Positions 39,197 through 47,329 of a stretch of 51,388 nucleotides of DNA are shown in pieces. Source of the DNA: an uncultured Eubacteriales bacterium (GTDB taxonomy: Bacteria > Bacillota > Clostridia > Christensenellales > CAG-138); contig CADACQ010000005.1 in NCBI GenBank assembly GCA_902786465.1, positions 1 through 51,388 of the forward strand. Reading direction: 5' to 3'. Position numbers and translations under genes: made by a program. The number at the start of each line of letters is the position of its first letter. Within the stretch, counting starts at the first letter, position 1. The notes beneath the pieces were generated by a model that saw nothing but the letters and a program-made list of their open reading frames with translations, was not told where the DNA came from and searched no databases.

Positions 39197-41063
39197 TTAC
39201 TCGTTCTTGGTCTGCTCCTCCGCCTTCTGCTTCTCCATCTCCCGGTCCAGGACCAGCTTGAACTGGGTCTCGTAGAGCTCCTTGTAGACGCCGCCCCGGG
39301 CAAGCAGGGAGTCGTGGGTGCCCCGCTCCTGAATGACGCCGCCGGAGAGGACCAATATCTCGTCCGCCGCCAGGATGGTGGAGAGCCGGTGGGCGATGAC
39401 GATGCTGGTCCGGCCCGCCATCAACGTCTCCAGGGCCTCCTGGATGGCTTTCGGAGATGGAGTCCAGGGCCGACGTAGCCTCGTCCAGGATCAGGATCTT
39501 GGGGTCCTTCAGGATGACCCGGGCGATGCTCAGCCGCTGCTTCTCGCCGCCGGAGAGCTTCAAACCCCGGTTGCCCACCATGGTCTCGTAGCCGTCGGGC
39601 TGCTTGAGGATGAAGTCATGGATGCTGGCCGCCTTACAGGCCGCCACGATCTCCTCCTCGGTGGCGTCCTCCTTGGCGTAGAGCAGGTTCTCCCGGATGG
39701 TGCCGTTGAAGAGGTAGGTGTCCTGAGTCACCATGCCGATCTGGCTCCTAAGGTACGTAAGGTCCATGTCCCGCACGTCCACCCTGCCGATGGTCACCGC
39801 CCCGCCCCACACGTCGTACAGCCGGGGGATCAGGTTGATGATGGTGGACTTGCCGCTGCCGGAGGGGCCTACGATGGCGTACATCTTGCTGGCGGGCACG
39901 GTGAAGTCGATATCCTTCAATATCTCCTTCTCCGGCTCATAGCCGAAGCGCACGTGGTAGAAGCGGATGTCCGCCCCCTCGAAGGAGGGGGTCAGGGTCT
40001 TTTCGGGGGTGCTGATGGCGATCTCCCGATCGAAGTAGTCGAAGATCCGGGAGAACAGAGCCAGGGACCGGGTGAAGTCCACCTGGATGTTCAGCAGGGA
40101 CTCCACGGGCCGATAGAGCCGGTTGATGAGAGCCACCGTGGCGGTGACGGTACCGACGGTCAGCGTGGCGTCCAGATTGTTGATGATGAACCAGCCGCCG
40201 GCAAAGTAGATGAGCAGGGGCCCGATCTGGGTAAACATGCCCATGACCACCCGGAACCAGCGACCGCTGCGCTCCTCCTTCAAGGCCAGCTGGGTGACCT
40301 CCTCGTTGACGGCCACGAACCGTTCGTACTCCCGCTTTTCCCGGGTGAAAAGCTTCACCAGCAGGGAGCCCGAGACGGAAAGGGTCTCGTTGATGAGCTG
40401 GTTCATCTCGTCGTTCTTGGCCTGGCTGTCGGTGAGGAGCTTCCAGCGGGTGCGGCCCACGCTCCGGGTGGGGATGATCAGCAACGGGATCACCAATATG
40501 CCCACGCACGCCAGCTGCCAGCTCATGGTGAACAGGGCCACCAACGTGGTGATCACCGTGGCCACGTTGCTCACGATGTTGGTCAAGGTCCCGGAGATCA
40601 CGGAGGACACGCCGCTGATGTCGCTGTTCATGCGGGTGATGATGTCACCCTGCTTCTCCGAGGTGAAGAAGGCGTGGGGCATGTGCTGCAGATGATCGTA
40701 CATCTGGTTCTTCATGTCGAAGATGATGCGGCGGCTGATCCAGGCGGAGATATACCCGGAGAGCACGTTGACCACCTGGGACACGGCCAGGGTCCCAAGC
40801 GCCATGAGGAGCAGCTGAATAAGCAGCTTCATGTCCCGGCCGATGAGAGCTTCGTCCACGATCCGCCCCGTGATGATGGAGGGCAGCAGCCCCACCACGG
40901 AGGACAGCAGGATGGTGACGAACACCAGCACGAACTGGAGCCAGTAGGGCTTAAGATAGCCCAGGATGCGCTTTATCAAAGCCCCGGTGACCCGGGGCAT
41001 GTTTTGTTTTTCTTCCTCGGTGAGGAAGCCTCTGGGGCCGAAATGCCCGCCCGGACCTGCCAT
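39197..41063 (-). pseudogene. ABC exporter (ATP-binding/permease), frameshifted near the D-loop
   Basis: About 620 codons encode a half-size ABC exporter. An N-terminal membrane domain has six helices (about 30-320). The ATPase domain has Walker A GPSGSGKST, signature LSGGEKQR, and Walker [14 protein letters not shown], followed at once by a frame change near 39449-39451. The rest ([23 protein letters not shown] with the H-loop His, to a Glu/Lys-rich tail) continues in another frame to 39197. The lesion is one missing base in a run (GAAAGCC in place of GAAAAGCC on the minus strand), which looks like a sequencing error; if real the protein loses the H-loop. GGGAGG precedes the ATG, right after the DUF937 gene. 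Confidence 0.88.
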
Positions 41064-41075
41064 GGAACGCCTCCC

Positions 41076-42068
41076 TTACTTCTCGGTCTTTTTGGTGGAG
41101 GTGGTCTTCTTCGCGGTGGTCTTCTTGGCCGTCGTAGAAGTCTTCTTAGCGGTGGAGGAGGTCTTCTTCGCCGTGGAGGAGGTCTTGCCGGCGGTGGAAG
41201 TCTTCTTCTTGCCGGAGGTGGAGGAGGTCTTCTTTTTCTTGCCCGTGGAGGTGGTGGCCTGGGCCGGAGTATCGTCCCCCAGCAGGGACACCAGGGACCC
41301 TAAGAGGCTGCCGCCGCCGCTCTGCTGGGACTGAGACTGAGCGGAGCTGCCGCCCAGCAGGCTCCCCAGCAGGGAACCGCCGCCGCTTTGCTGGCTGGAA
41401 CCGCCGCCCAGGAGGCTCCCTAGCAGGGAACCGCCGCCGGCGCTCTGCTGCTGCACAGGCTGGGCCGGGGTGCTGTCGCTGAGCAGGGACCCCAGCAGGC
41501 TGCTGCCCGCGCTGGTGTCCGCGTCGTTGCCGCCGCCCAGGAGCATGCCCAGCAGGGAATCGTTGGCGCTGCTCTGCTGCTGCACCGGTTGGGCGCTTCC
41601 GCCGCCCAGGAGGCTCCCCAGCAGGCTCCCGTTGGAGCTGCCGCCGCCCAGGAGGGACCCCAGGAGACCGCCGCCGCTGCTTTGATTGGAGCTGCCGCCC
41701 AGCTTGTTCTTCAAGAGCAGGAACAGCAGGATGGGCGCGGCGATCTTCAGGATGCTGCTGGCCTGCCCGTTGGACACGTGGGCGTTGCTGGCCGCGGTTT
41801 GGGTGGCCGTGGAGCTGTTCCCGCCCAGCAGCAGGGAGAGAAGGTCGAGGCCGCCCGCCCGGGTGCCGCCGCTGCGGGTGACGGCCTGCTGTTCGGCCAC
41901 GGCCGCGTTGGTACGGGTGACCAAGGTGCCGGAGGCGTTGTCCTTTTCGATGGCGGGCAGGACGGCGTTGAGCACGTCCTCCACCTGCTTTTCGGTGACC
42001 CCCTTGCCCGCCGCTTTGGCGATGCTTTGCAGGGTGTTTTCATCCAACAGACCGCGAATGGAATCCAT
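41076..42068 (-). CDS. DUF937-type protein with LLGSLLGG repeats and a lysine-rich histone-like tail
   Basis: The 330-residue protein starts MDSIRGLLDENTLQSIAKAAG after AAAGGAG. Residues 1-65 are a helical DUF937-type N-terminus. A hydrophobic stretch (106-119) could be one membrane helix. Eight copies of an (x)LLGSLLGG-like motif lie between residues 74 and 265, separated by Gly/Ser/Gln-rich spacers and two PAQPVQQQS units. The last 55 residues (276-330) contain only Lys, Thr, Ser, Ala and Gly plus a final Glu, as KKTSSTAKKT repeats like histone H1 tails. The function is unknown. The tail suggests binding to nucleic acid or other polyanions and the repeats suggest self-assembly, but both are inferences. 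The ABC exporter gene follows 13 bp later. Confidence 0.75.
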   Translation of the reverse strand: MDSIRGLLDENTLQSIAKAAGKGVTEKQVEDVLNAVLPAIEKDNASGTLVTRTNAAVAEQQAVTRSGGTRAGGLDLLSLLLGGNSSTATQTAASNAHVSNGQASSILKIAAPILLFLLLKNKLGGSSNQSSGGGLLGSLLGGGSSNGSLLGSLLGGGSAQPVQQQSSANDSLLGMLLGGGNDADTSAGSSLLGSLLSDSTPAQPVQQQSAGGGSLLGSLLGGGSSQQSGGGSLLGSLLGGSSAQSQSQQSGGGSLLGSLVSLLGDDTPAQATTSTGKKKKTSSTSGKKKTSTAGKTSSTAKKTSSTAKKTSTTAKKTTAKKTTSTKKTEK

Positions 42069-42169
42069 AAGTTTTACGCTCCTTTCCAAGATAGCATAAA
42101 AATACCACAATCCTGAAGGAATATCAATGCAGGATGCGAAAAAAAACGCAGATTTTGTTTCGGAATCCG

Positions 42170-42198
42170 TTGCAACCTACCATACCTTGTGGTATACT
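42170..42198 (+). promoter_or_regulatory. Promoter of the Lys/Ala-rich membrane-protein gene
   Basis: TTGCAA (42170-42175), 17 bp, TATACT (42193-42198). Confidence 0.75.
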
Positions 42199-42248
42199 GC
42201 TTCCATCCATAGTATATATGGTGCATTTTCAAAAGGGGGAACTTAACT

Positions 42249-43100
42249 TTGGAAGAAGAGAAGAAAGTAAAGGCCGCCAAGGCGGAAGAAAAGAAGGAGC
42301 CGGCCAAGAAGGCCCCCGCCAAGAAGGCTGAGCCCGCGGAAGCGAAGAAGCCCTCCGCCGCCGCGTTGAAAGCGGCTCTCGCCCAGATGGAGGAGCAGGA
42401 GACCGGCAAGAAGAAGAACACCGCCCTGTGGCGGGTGCTCTCCTTCGTCATGTGGGCCCTGGCCATCGTGGCCATGTATCTGCCCCAGATCGGGGATCTG
42501 GAGCTGCCCTTCGGCGCCATGCGGATGCTGGTACTGAAGAACTACACGCCCATGATCATCGACATCGTGGTGGCCGTGGCCCTGTGCATCGGCGCCGCCC
42601 TGCTGTGGAAGAAGGCCAACCACATCCATCCCATCAAGTCCCACAACAAGATCGCCCAGTTCATCTGGAACCAGCTGGGCCTCATCATGGCCTTCCTGAT
42701 CTTCTTCGTCATCGGTCTCGTGCTGATCCTGAAGAACGACAAGCTGGACGCCAAGACCAAGAAGATCGCCATCGCGGCCCTGGCCGCCATCACGCTGCTG
42801 GTGGGCGGCGTCTCCGCCGACTACCATCCCGTGACCCAGGACGAGGTGGACAAGGTCACCCAGGAGTACAATATCGACACCCAGGACCCCGACGGCTGCT
42901 ACTGGACCACCTACGGCCGGAAGTATCACCTCTTTGACGACTGCCAGGCTCTGAGCAACACCTCCGCGGAGAACCTGCATCACACCTCTCTGCAGGAAGC
43001 CTGGGAAGCCAACCGCGGCGAGCTCTGCAGCTTTTGCGCCAAGCGGGCCACCGATAACGGTCTCACCGACACCCCGGCCATCAGCCCCAACAATCCGTAA
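42249..43100 (+). CDS. Membrane protein with Lys/Ala/Glu-rich N-terminus and zinc-site-like C-terminus
   Basis: This 283-residue protein probably starts at TTG (42249) after AGGGGG. Residues 1-58 are a disordered Lys/Ala/Glu/Pro segment (EEKKVKAAKAEEKK...PAKKAPAKKAEPAEAKK). Four hydrophobic helices follow (about 62-78, 95-117, 137-160 and 172-188). The C-terminus has YWTTYGRKYHLFDDCQAL...HHTSLQEAW...GELCSFCAKRA, a His/Cys pattern like a small metal-binding domain seen at the C-termini of some other proteins. It is divergent from the DUF937 gene, which also carries a lysine-rich tail. I do not know the function. Confidence 0.75.
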   Translation: MEEEKKVKAAKAEEKKEPAKKAPAKKAEPAEAKKPSAAALKAALAQMEEQETGKKKNTALWRVLSFVMWALAIVAMYLPQIGDLELPFGAMRMLVLKNYTPMIIDIVVAVALCIGAALLWKKANHIHPIKSHNKIAQFIWNQLGLIMAFLIFFVIGLVLILKNDKLDAKTKKIAIAALAAITLLVGGVSADYHPVTQDEVDKVTQEYNIDTQDPDGCYWTTYGRKYHLFDDCQALSNTSAENLHHTSLQEAWEANRGELCSFCAKRATDNGLTDTPAISPNNP

Positions 43101-43116
43101 ACTCCGACATGCAAAA

Positions 43117-43143
43117 GGAGCCGCCATATGCGGCTCCTTTTTT
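43117..43143 (+). terminator. Terminator after the Lys/Ala-rich membrane-protein gene
   Basis: GGAGCCGC (43117-43124) pairs with GCGGCTCC (43130-43137) around CATAT, followed by a T-run. Confidence 0.9.
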
Positions 43144-43154
43144 CTTTCTGCCCA

Positions 43155-43183
43155 TTGCAGATTTGTCTGTCACTCAGTATAAT
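43155..43183 (+). promoter_or_regulatory. Promoter of the Mrr-like nuclease gene
   Basis: TTGCAG (43155-43160), 17 bp, TATAAT (43178-43183). Confidence 0.8.
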
Positions 43184-43210
43184 GATAAAAAACAACTATG
43201 GAGAAACAGC

Positions 43211-44212
43211 ATGATTATTGCAGATGAGGAAAAACACATTTGGGGAATCCATACGTTGAATGATGATTTGTTCCTGAAGGAAGCGATCATTGCAATTGGT
43301 TGGAAAGAAATCGGTGATCTTTTCGCACTCGAATCTAATCGTAACGCAATCAGAAAGCGGTATGCCGAAGTATATCCTGATGCAAAAAAAGGCAATATTG
43401 CAAATGGCGTTGGCATGTTGTATCGGTTCTGTTACGAAGTACAAATTGGAGATTATATTGTTTTTCCCTCTAAAAAGGATAGAAGAATCAATATCGGCAT
43501 CGTAGAAAGCGATTACCTTTTTAATCCCGATGCTTATGAATACCCACATCAGCGCAAAGTAAGATGGTTAGCACATTATCCACGAACCCTATTCTCTCAA
43601 GGTGCGCTGTATGAAGTTGGTTCTGCATTGTCATTCTTCATGATAAAAAACTATGCAGATGAATACCTGAGCGTGTTAGCAAGAGGCGCAAAAAAGGTGA
43701 TCGTCAATGACGAAAACGAAGATGAAAGCGTTGGTCCGACAGCAGACGATATCATTGAAAGCACAAAGGACTTTATCCTAAAAGAGCTCAGCCGTCAGCT
43801 AAAGGGATATGATCTTGAAGTGTTTGTCGCAGATTTGCTCAATGCTATGGGGTATCGTACTACCGTCTCTCCCCATGGTGGAGATAGCGGGATCGACATT
43901 GTAGCATACAAAGATGAGCTTCCTCCCCGAATAACTGTTCAAGTCAAGAGCCAAGACAGCGACATCAAGGAAACGACCATCCAATCTCTAAAGGGAGCCA
44001 TGATGCCTGGGGATTACGGCCTGTTTGTAACGCTGTCAAATTATACAAGAAATGCTCAAAGATTTCTTGATGCAAACCCTATCATTCGAGGAATTAACGG
44101 TACAGAGCTTGTTGAACTTATTTTGAAATACTACGAGCAGCTCAGTGACGAGCATCAGAAGATCATTCCGCTAAAAAAGGTTTATATCCCCGTTCCTAAA
44201 GAAGAAGTGTGA
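43211..44212 (+). CDS. Mrr-like restriction endonuclease
   Basis: This 333-residue protein has two parts. The N-terminal part (about 1-150) begins IWGIHTLNDDLFLKEAIIAIGWKEIGDL, a pattern seen in EVE/PUA-like reader modules of restriction systems. The C-terminal part (about 200-320) is an Mrr-type PD-(D/E)xK nuclease: GYDLEVFVADLLNAMGYRTT, HGGDSGIDIVAYKDE, ITVQVKSQ (QxK) and GLFVTLSNYTRNA. The family cuts modified or foreign DNA (type IV). GGAGAAACAG precedes the ATG. Its base composition is clearly AT-richer than its neighbours, with many AAA, ATT and GAA codons, which suggests recent acquisition. No partner methylase or toxin is adjacent. Confidence 0.85.
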   Translation: MIIADEEKHIWGIHTLNDDLFLKEAIIAIGWKEIGDLFALESNRNAIRKRYAEVYPDAKKGNIANGVGMLYRFCYEVQIGDYIVFPSKKDRRINIGIVESDYLFNPDAYEYPHQRKVRWLAHYPRTLFSQGALYEVGSALSFFMIKNYADEYLSVLARGAKKVIVNDENEDESVGPTADDIIESTKDFILKELSRQLKGYDLEVFVADLLNAMGYRTTVSPHGGDSGIDIVAYKDELPPRITVQVKSQDSDIKETTIQSLKGAMMPGDYGLFVTLSNYTRNAQRFLDANPIIRGINGTELVELILKYYEQLSDEHQKIIPLKKVYIPVPKEEV

Positions 44213-44292
44213 TATACTCAAACGCATGTCAAAAAAGAGCTGATAGAATCCATGAAATGTGATCTGCCCCTTCAGTCGCCATGCAGCGACAG

Positions 44293-44329
44293 CTCCCCCA
44301 TTCGATTACATCGAACAGGGGAGTTTTTT
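44293..44329 (+). terminator. Terminator between the Mrr-like gene and degV
   Basis: CTCCCC with GGGGAG and inner ATTCGAT with ATCGAAC form an imperfect stem, followed by a T-run on the plus strand. The rest of 44213-44292 holds no gene. Confidence 0.75.
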
Positions 44330-44370
44330 ACTAAAGTTTTTTCTCGTAATGGAAGGGGCTGTTGCGCTCG

Positions 44371-45249
44371 CTATACCGTCCGGGGGGTGCGGCTGATGTA
44401 GAAGAGGGCCAGGGCGCCGGGGCCCACGTGGCTGCCGGTGACGGGCTCGTATGGGACCGTCAGGATGGGCAAGCTGGGGAACTTGGCCCGGATGCGGGCG
44501 ATCAGGGCCTGGGCGTCGGCGGCGCAGCCCGCCTGGGCGATGCCCACCCCGCAGGCGTCCTGTTCGTCGATGTTCTCGATAAGGTCGTCCGCCAGGGTGC
44601 GGATGGAGGCCTTGCGGCCCACGGTCTTGTTGGTGACCACGATGCGGCCCTCCTCGTCCCCCCGCAGGATGGGCTTGATGTTGAGGACGGAGGCGATGAC
44701 CGCCTTCATGCGGGAGATACGACCGCCCCGCTTCAGGTACATGAGGTCGTCCACGGTGAAGATCTGCATCATGTGGGTCCTTAGCCGGTCCAGCTCCCGC
44801 AGGACCTTCTGAAGGTCCGCCCCCGCTTTCTGGAGCTTTTGGGCCGCCAGCACCAGCAACCCCTCCCCCAGGGACGCGCCCTTGGTGTCGAAGACCTCGA
44901 AGCGGTGTTGGGGGTACCTCTCCCCCGCCTCCCGGGCCGCCAACGCGGAAGCGCCGTAGGCGCCGCTGATGCCGGAGGACATGCCGATATACAGTACGTC
45001 GTTCCCCGCCTCGGCCTCCCGCTCGAAGATCTCCCGATAGGCCTCGGAATTGATCATGGAGGTGGTGGCGACGCCGCCGTTCTTCAGATCCTCGTAATAG
45101 GCGTCGTAGGGGAAGGCGTCCGTGTCCAGGCAGCACTGCTCCGCCCCGCCGTTGTGGATGAAATGAAAGGGCAGCACCCCGATACCCAGCTTCTTGCACA
45201 GGGGCGCGGGCAGGTTCGCCGAGGTGTCCGTCCAAATATGATATGCCAT
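44371..45249 (-). CDS. DegV family fatty-acid-binding protein
   Basis: The 292-residue protein has the DegV motifs: HIWTDTSANLP, ATTSMINSEAY, GMSSGISGAYGA, YLKRGGRISRMKAVIASVLNIKPIL and VGPGALALFY. DegV/FakB proteins bind a fatty acid and present it to the FakA kinase for phospholipid synthesis. No fakA is nearby. AAGGGGACAG precedes the ATG. It is divergent from the DUF1836 gene, a common clostridial neighbourhood. Confidence 0.92.
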   Translation of the reverse strand: MAYHIWTDTSANLPAPLCKKLGIGVLPFHFIHNGGAEQCCLDTDAFPYDAYYEDLKNGGVATTSMINSEAYREIFEREAEAGNDVLYIGMSSGISGAYGASALAAREAGERYPQHRFEVFDTKGASLGEGLLVLAAQKLQKAGADLQKVLRELDRLRTHMMQIFTVDDLMYLKRGGRISRMKAVIASVLNIKPILRGDEEGRIVVTNKTVGRKASIRTLADDLIENIDEQDACGVGIAQAGCAADAQALIARIRAKFPSLPILTVPYEPVTGSHVGPGALALFYISRTPRTV

Positions 45250-45282
45250 ATGGTCTGTCCCCTTGATCTAATATCTATTATT

Positions 45283-45311
45283 ATATTAAACCATTCTAAT
45301 AACTCTGTCAA
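45283..45311 (-). promoter_or_regulatory. Promoter of degV
   Basis: TTGACA (45311 to 45306), 17 bp, TAATAT (45288 to 45283) on the minus strand. A TATAAT lies 3 bp further on. Confidence 0.7.
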
Positions 45312-45353
45312 CTAATTCATGAAAATGTTTCATTTGCCATAATTCGTTCACTC

Positions 45354-45382
45354 TTGTCAAACGGACCGGAATGGAGTATACT
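45354..45382 (+). promoter_or_regulatory. Promoter of the DUF1836 gene
   Basis: TTGTCA (45354-45359), 17 bp, TATACT (45377-45382). Confidence 0.8.
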
Positions 45383-45408
45383 GATATATCATATTAGGAG
45401 ACGTGCAT

Positions 45409-46014
45409 ATGGCTTATGATGTGAAGCTGATCGGCGCCAAGCTCCGCCGATGGGAAAACTATCTCAACAACTTTCACCTGCCCCAGTGGGACGAGCTGCC
45501 GGACATGGACCTGTATATGGATCAGGTGGTCATGCTGCTGCAGCGGTATCTGAACTTCTTGCCCGAGGACGAGCACGGCAACGCCGCCATCACCGCCAGC
45601 ATCATCAACAACTACGTGCGGCTGAAGATCATGCCCCCGCCGGTGAAGAAGAAGTACACCCGGGTCCACATGGCCTATCTCATCATGGTCTGCTCCCTGA
45701 AGCAGAGCGTGAACATCCCCTATATCCAGAAGATGCTGCCCCTGGGCCTGCCCGAAAGCGAGGTCCGCCGCATCTACGAGGAGTACGTGAAGACCCATCA
45801 CGACGTGTGCCTGGCCTTCATTCAGCTGGTCCGGGCCGCCGGTGACGACGTGCTCCACAGCCCCGCCGCCCAGAGCGTGGACGTGGAGCGACTTATCTAC
45901 TCCTCCGCCATCGTCTCCGGCTTCTCCAAGCTCCTGACGGAGAAGATGGTCCATCTGGAGGGCGCCACGTGGGACGGCCAGCCGGAGAGCGAAGTGGAGT
46001 CGAAACGGAGATAA
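45409..46014 (+). CDS. DUF1836 domain-containing protein
   Basis: The 201-residue protein matches DUF1836: LPQWDELPDMDLYMDQVVMLLQRYLNFL, ASIINNYVRLKIMPPPVKKKYTRVHMAYLIMVCSLKQ and IQKMLP. This part resembles a MerR-like winged-helix DNA-binding fold, so a regulatory role is possible but unproven. AGGAGA precedes the ATG at 45409. It is divergent from degV, so control of degV is a reasonable guess. The end of the gene runs into an unusual hairpin cluster. Confidence 0.88.
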   Translation: MAYDVKLIGAKLRRWENYLNNFHLPQWDELPDMDLYMDQVVMLLQRYLNFLPEDEHGNAAITASIINNYVRLKIMPPPVKKKYTRVHMAYLIMVCSLKQSVNIPYIQKMLPLGLPESEVRRIYEEYVKTHHDVCLAFIQLVRAAGDDVLHSPAAQSVDVERLIYSSAIVSGFSKLLTEKMVHLEGATWDGQPESEVESKRR

Positions 46015-46027
46015 AACTATTTATTTT

Positions 46028-46172
46028 GCCGCTTTTTTCTCTTCGGCGAAGAAAAAAAAGCGGCGGAAAAAAGAGAAGCTTAAGAAGAGATGATTGATCC
46101 CGATAGATCACCGATTATCTTCTTAAGCTTCTCTTTTGGGCGACTTTTCTCTTCACTGAAGAGAAAAGTCGC
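46028..46172. repeat. Three consecutive inverted repeats between convergent genes
   Basis: Hairpin 1: 46028-46044 pairs with 46048-46064 (17 bp, one mismatch, 3-nt loop), with A/T-rich stem GCCGCTTTTTTCTCTTC. Hairpin 2: a perfect 20-bp inverted repeat, 46069-46088 with 46118-46137 (AAAAGAGAAGCTTAAGAAGA), around a 29-nt loop. Hairpin 3: 46140-46154 with 46158-46172 (GCGACTTTTCTCTTC), perfect 15 bp with a 3-nt loop, ending 1 bp from the threonine synthase stop. All three stems contain CTCTTC/GAAGAG-like motifs. Terminator function for the convergent genes is likely, but the number and relatedness of the stems are unusual. Confidence 0.85.
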
Positions 46173-46173
46173 A

Positions 46174-47268
46174 TCAATGGTCCGATTTCAGGCCCGCGCC
46201 GCACATGGTGATGAGGGTGTCGGGGGTCGGTCCGTACAGCTCACAGTAGCGCAGGTAGGCCGCGTAGTTGGCAGCGGTGGTGTGTTCGATATAGATCCCC
46301 TTGGCTGCCAGGAAAGCCCGGGCCTCAAGGATGCGGTCCTCTGGGGCGTGGACGAAGCGGACGCTGTGCTTCTTCGCGTAGGCCAATATCTCCTTCCCCC
46401 GCATGGGCCGGCCGATGGCGATGCCCTCGGCGATGGTGGGTGTGGGCGTGATTTGGACGGGCGCGTCCAGCCCCTGCTCCATGGCCTGCAGCAGAGGATC
46501 GCAGGTCTCGGTCTGCAGGGCGATGATCTGCGGGAAGCTGTCGATGCAGCCCGCCGCTTCCAGCTCCTCCAGGGCCTTCATGGCCCCCAAGAACAGGGTA
46601 CCGTTGCCCACGGGGATCACCAGGTTTCGAGGGATGCGATGGAGCTGCTCGTAGACCTCGTAGATATAGGTCTTGGTGCCCTCGTAGAAGAAGGGGTTGT
46701 ACACGTGGTTGGCATAGTAGAGCCCCTCGGTTTCCACCTTGGCCCGGCACACGTCGGCGCAGTGGTCCCGGCTGCCGGGCACCACGGTGCAGGTGGCCCC
46801 ATGGGCGCGGATCATGTCGATCTTCTTGGGGCTGGTGCCCTCGGGCACGAAGATTTCGCAGCCGATCCCCGCCCGGGCGCAGTAGGCCGCCACGGAATTG
46901 CCCGCGTTGCCGGAGCTGTCCTGGACCACCTTCTCCACGCCGATGGCCTTCGCGTGGGCCACCAGCACCGCCGCGCCCCGGTCCTTGAAGGACAGGGTGG
47001 GCATCATATAGTCCATCTTCAGCAGCACGTTTTCATCGAGACGCACCACGGGCGTCATGCCCTCGCCCAGGGAGATGCCCCGCCAGGTCTCCCCCTCCAA
47101 GGCCATGAACTTCCGATACCGGAACAGGCTCCACTCGTCCCGGTCCACCTTGTCTAAATCGAATTTGGGCGGCGTGAAGTCCAGCTTCCAAAGGCCCCCG
47201 CAGCCGCACTTGGGCTTTCGGGTGGCGGCGCTCTCCCGCCTTCCGCAGACGCTGCAAACGAATTCCAT
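46174..47268 (-). CDS. thrC: Threonine synthase
   Basis: The 364-residue PLP-dependent fold-type II enzyme has an N-terminal zinc-ribbon-like segment (Cys5, Cys8, Cys21, Cys23), the PLP Lys in TLSFKDRGA (Lys95), QDSSGNAGNSVAAY, and the PLP-phosphate loop PVGNGTLFLGAMKALEE. This is the short, SAM-independent class common in Firmicutes. It converts O-phosphohomoserine to threonine. No other threonine-pathway gene is near, so some other PLP lyase of this family is possible. AGAAAGG precedes the ATG, and a hairpin lies just upstream. Confidence 0.85.
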   Translation of the reverse strand: MEFVCSVCGRRESAATRKPKCGCGGLWKLDFTPPKFDLDKVDRDEWSLFRYRKFMALEGETWRGISLGEGMTPVVRLDENVLLKMDYMMPTLSFKDRGAAVLVAHAKAIGVEKVVQDSSGNAGNSVAAYCARAGIGCEIFVPEGTSPKKIDMIRAHGATCTVVPGSRDHCADVCRAKVETEGLYYANHVYNPFFYEGTKTYIYEVYEQLHRIPRNLVIPVGNGTLFLGAMKALEELEAAGCIDSFPQIIALQTETCDPLLQAMEQGLDAPVQITPTPTIAEGIAIGRPMRGKEILAYAKKHSVRFVHAPEDRILEARAFLAAKGIYIEHTTAANYAAYLRYCELYGPTPDTLITMCGAGLKSDH

Positions 47269-47282
47269 AGGTTTTCCTTTCT

Positions 47283-47317
47283 AAAACGAGCGCCCCTCGA
47301 AAAGGAGCGCTCGTTTT
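47283..47317 (-). terminator. Hairpin between the clostripain-family gene and thrC
   Basis: AAAACGAGCGC (47283-47293) pairs with GCGCTCGTTTT (47307-47317), an 11-bp stem followed by T on the minus strand. It ends 14 bp before the thrC start and no separate thrC promoter is evident, so it may act as an attenuator. Confidence 0.75.
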
Positions 47318-47329
47318 CGATCCGTATCT

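Noticed and set aside
43560-43590. DnaA-box-like TTATCCACG in the Mrr-like gene
   Set aside because: It is a single site inside a coding region; there is no cluster and no dnaA, so it is not an origin.
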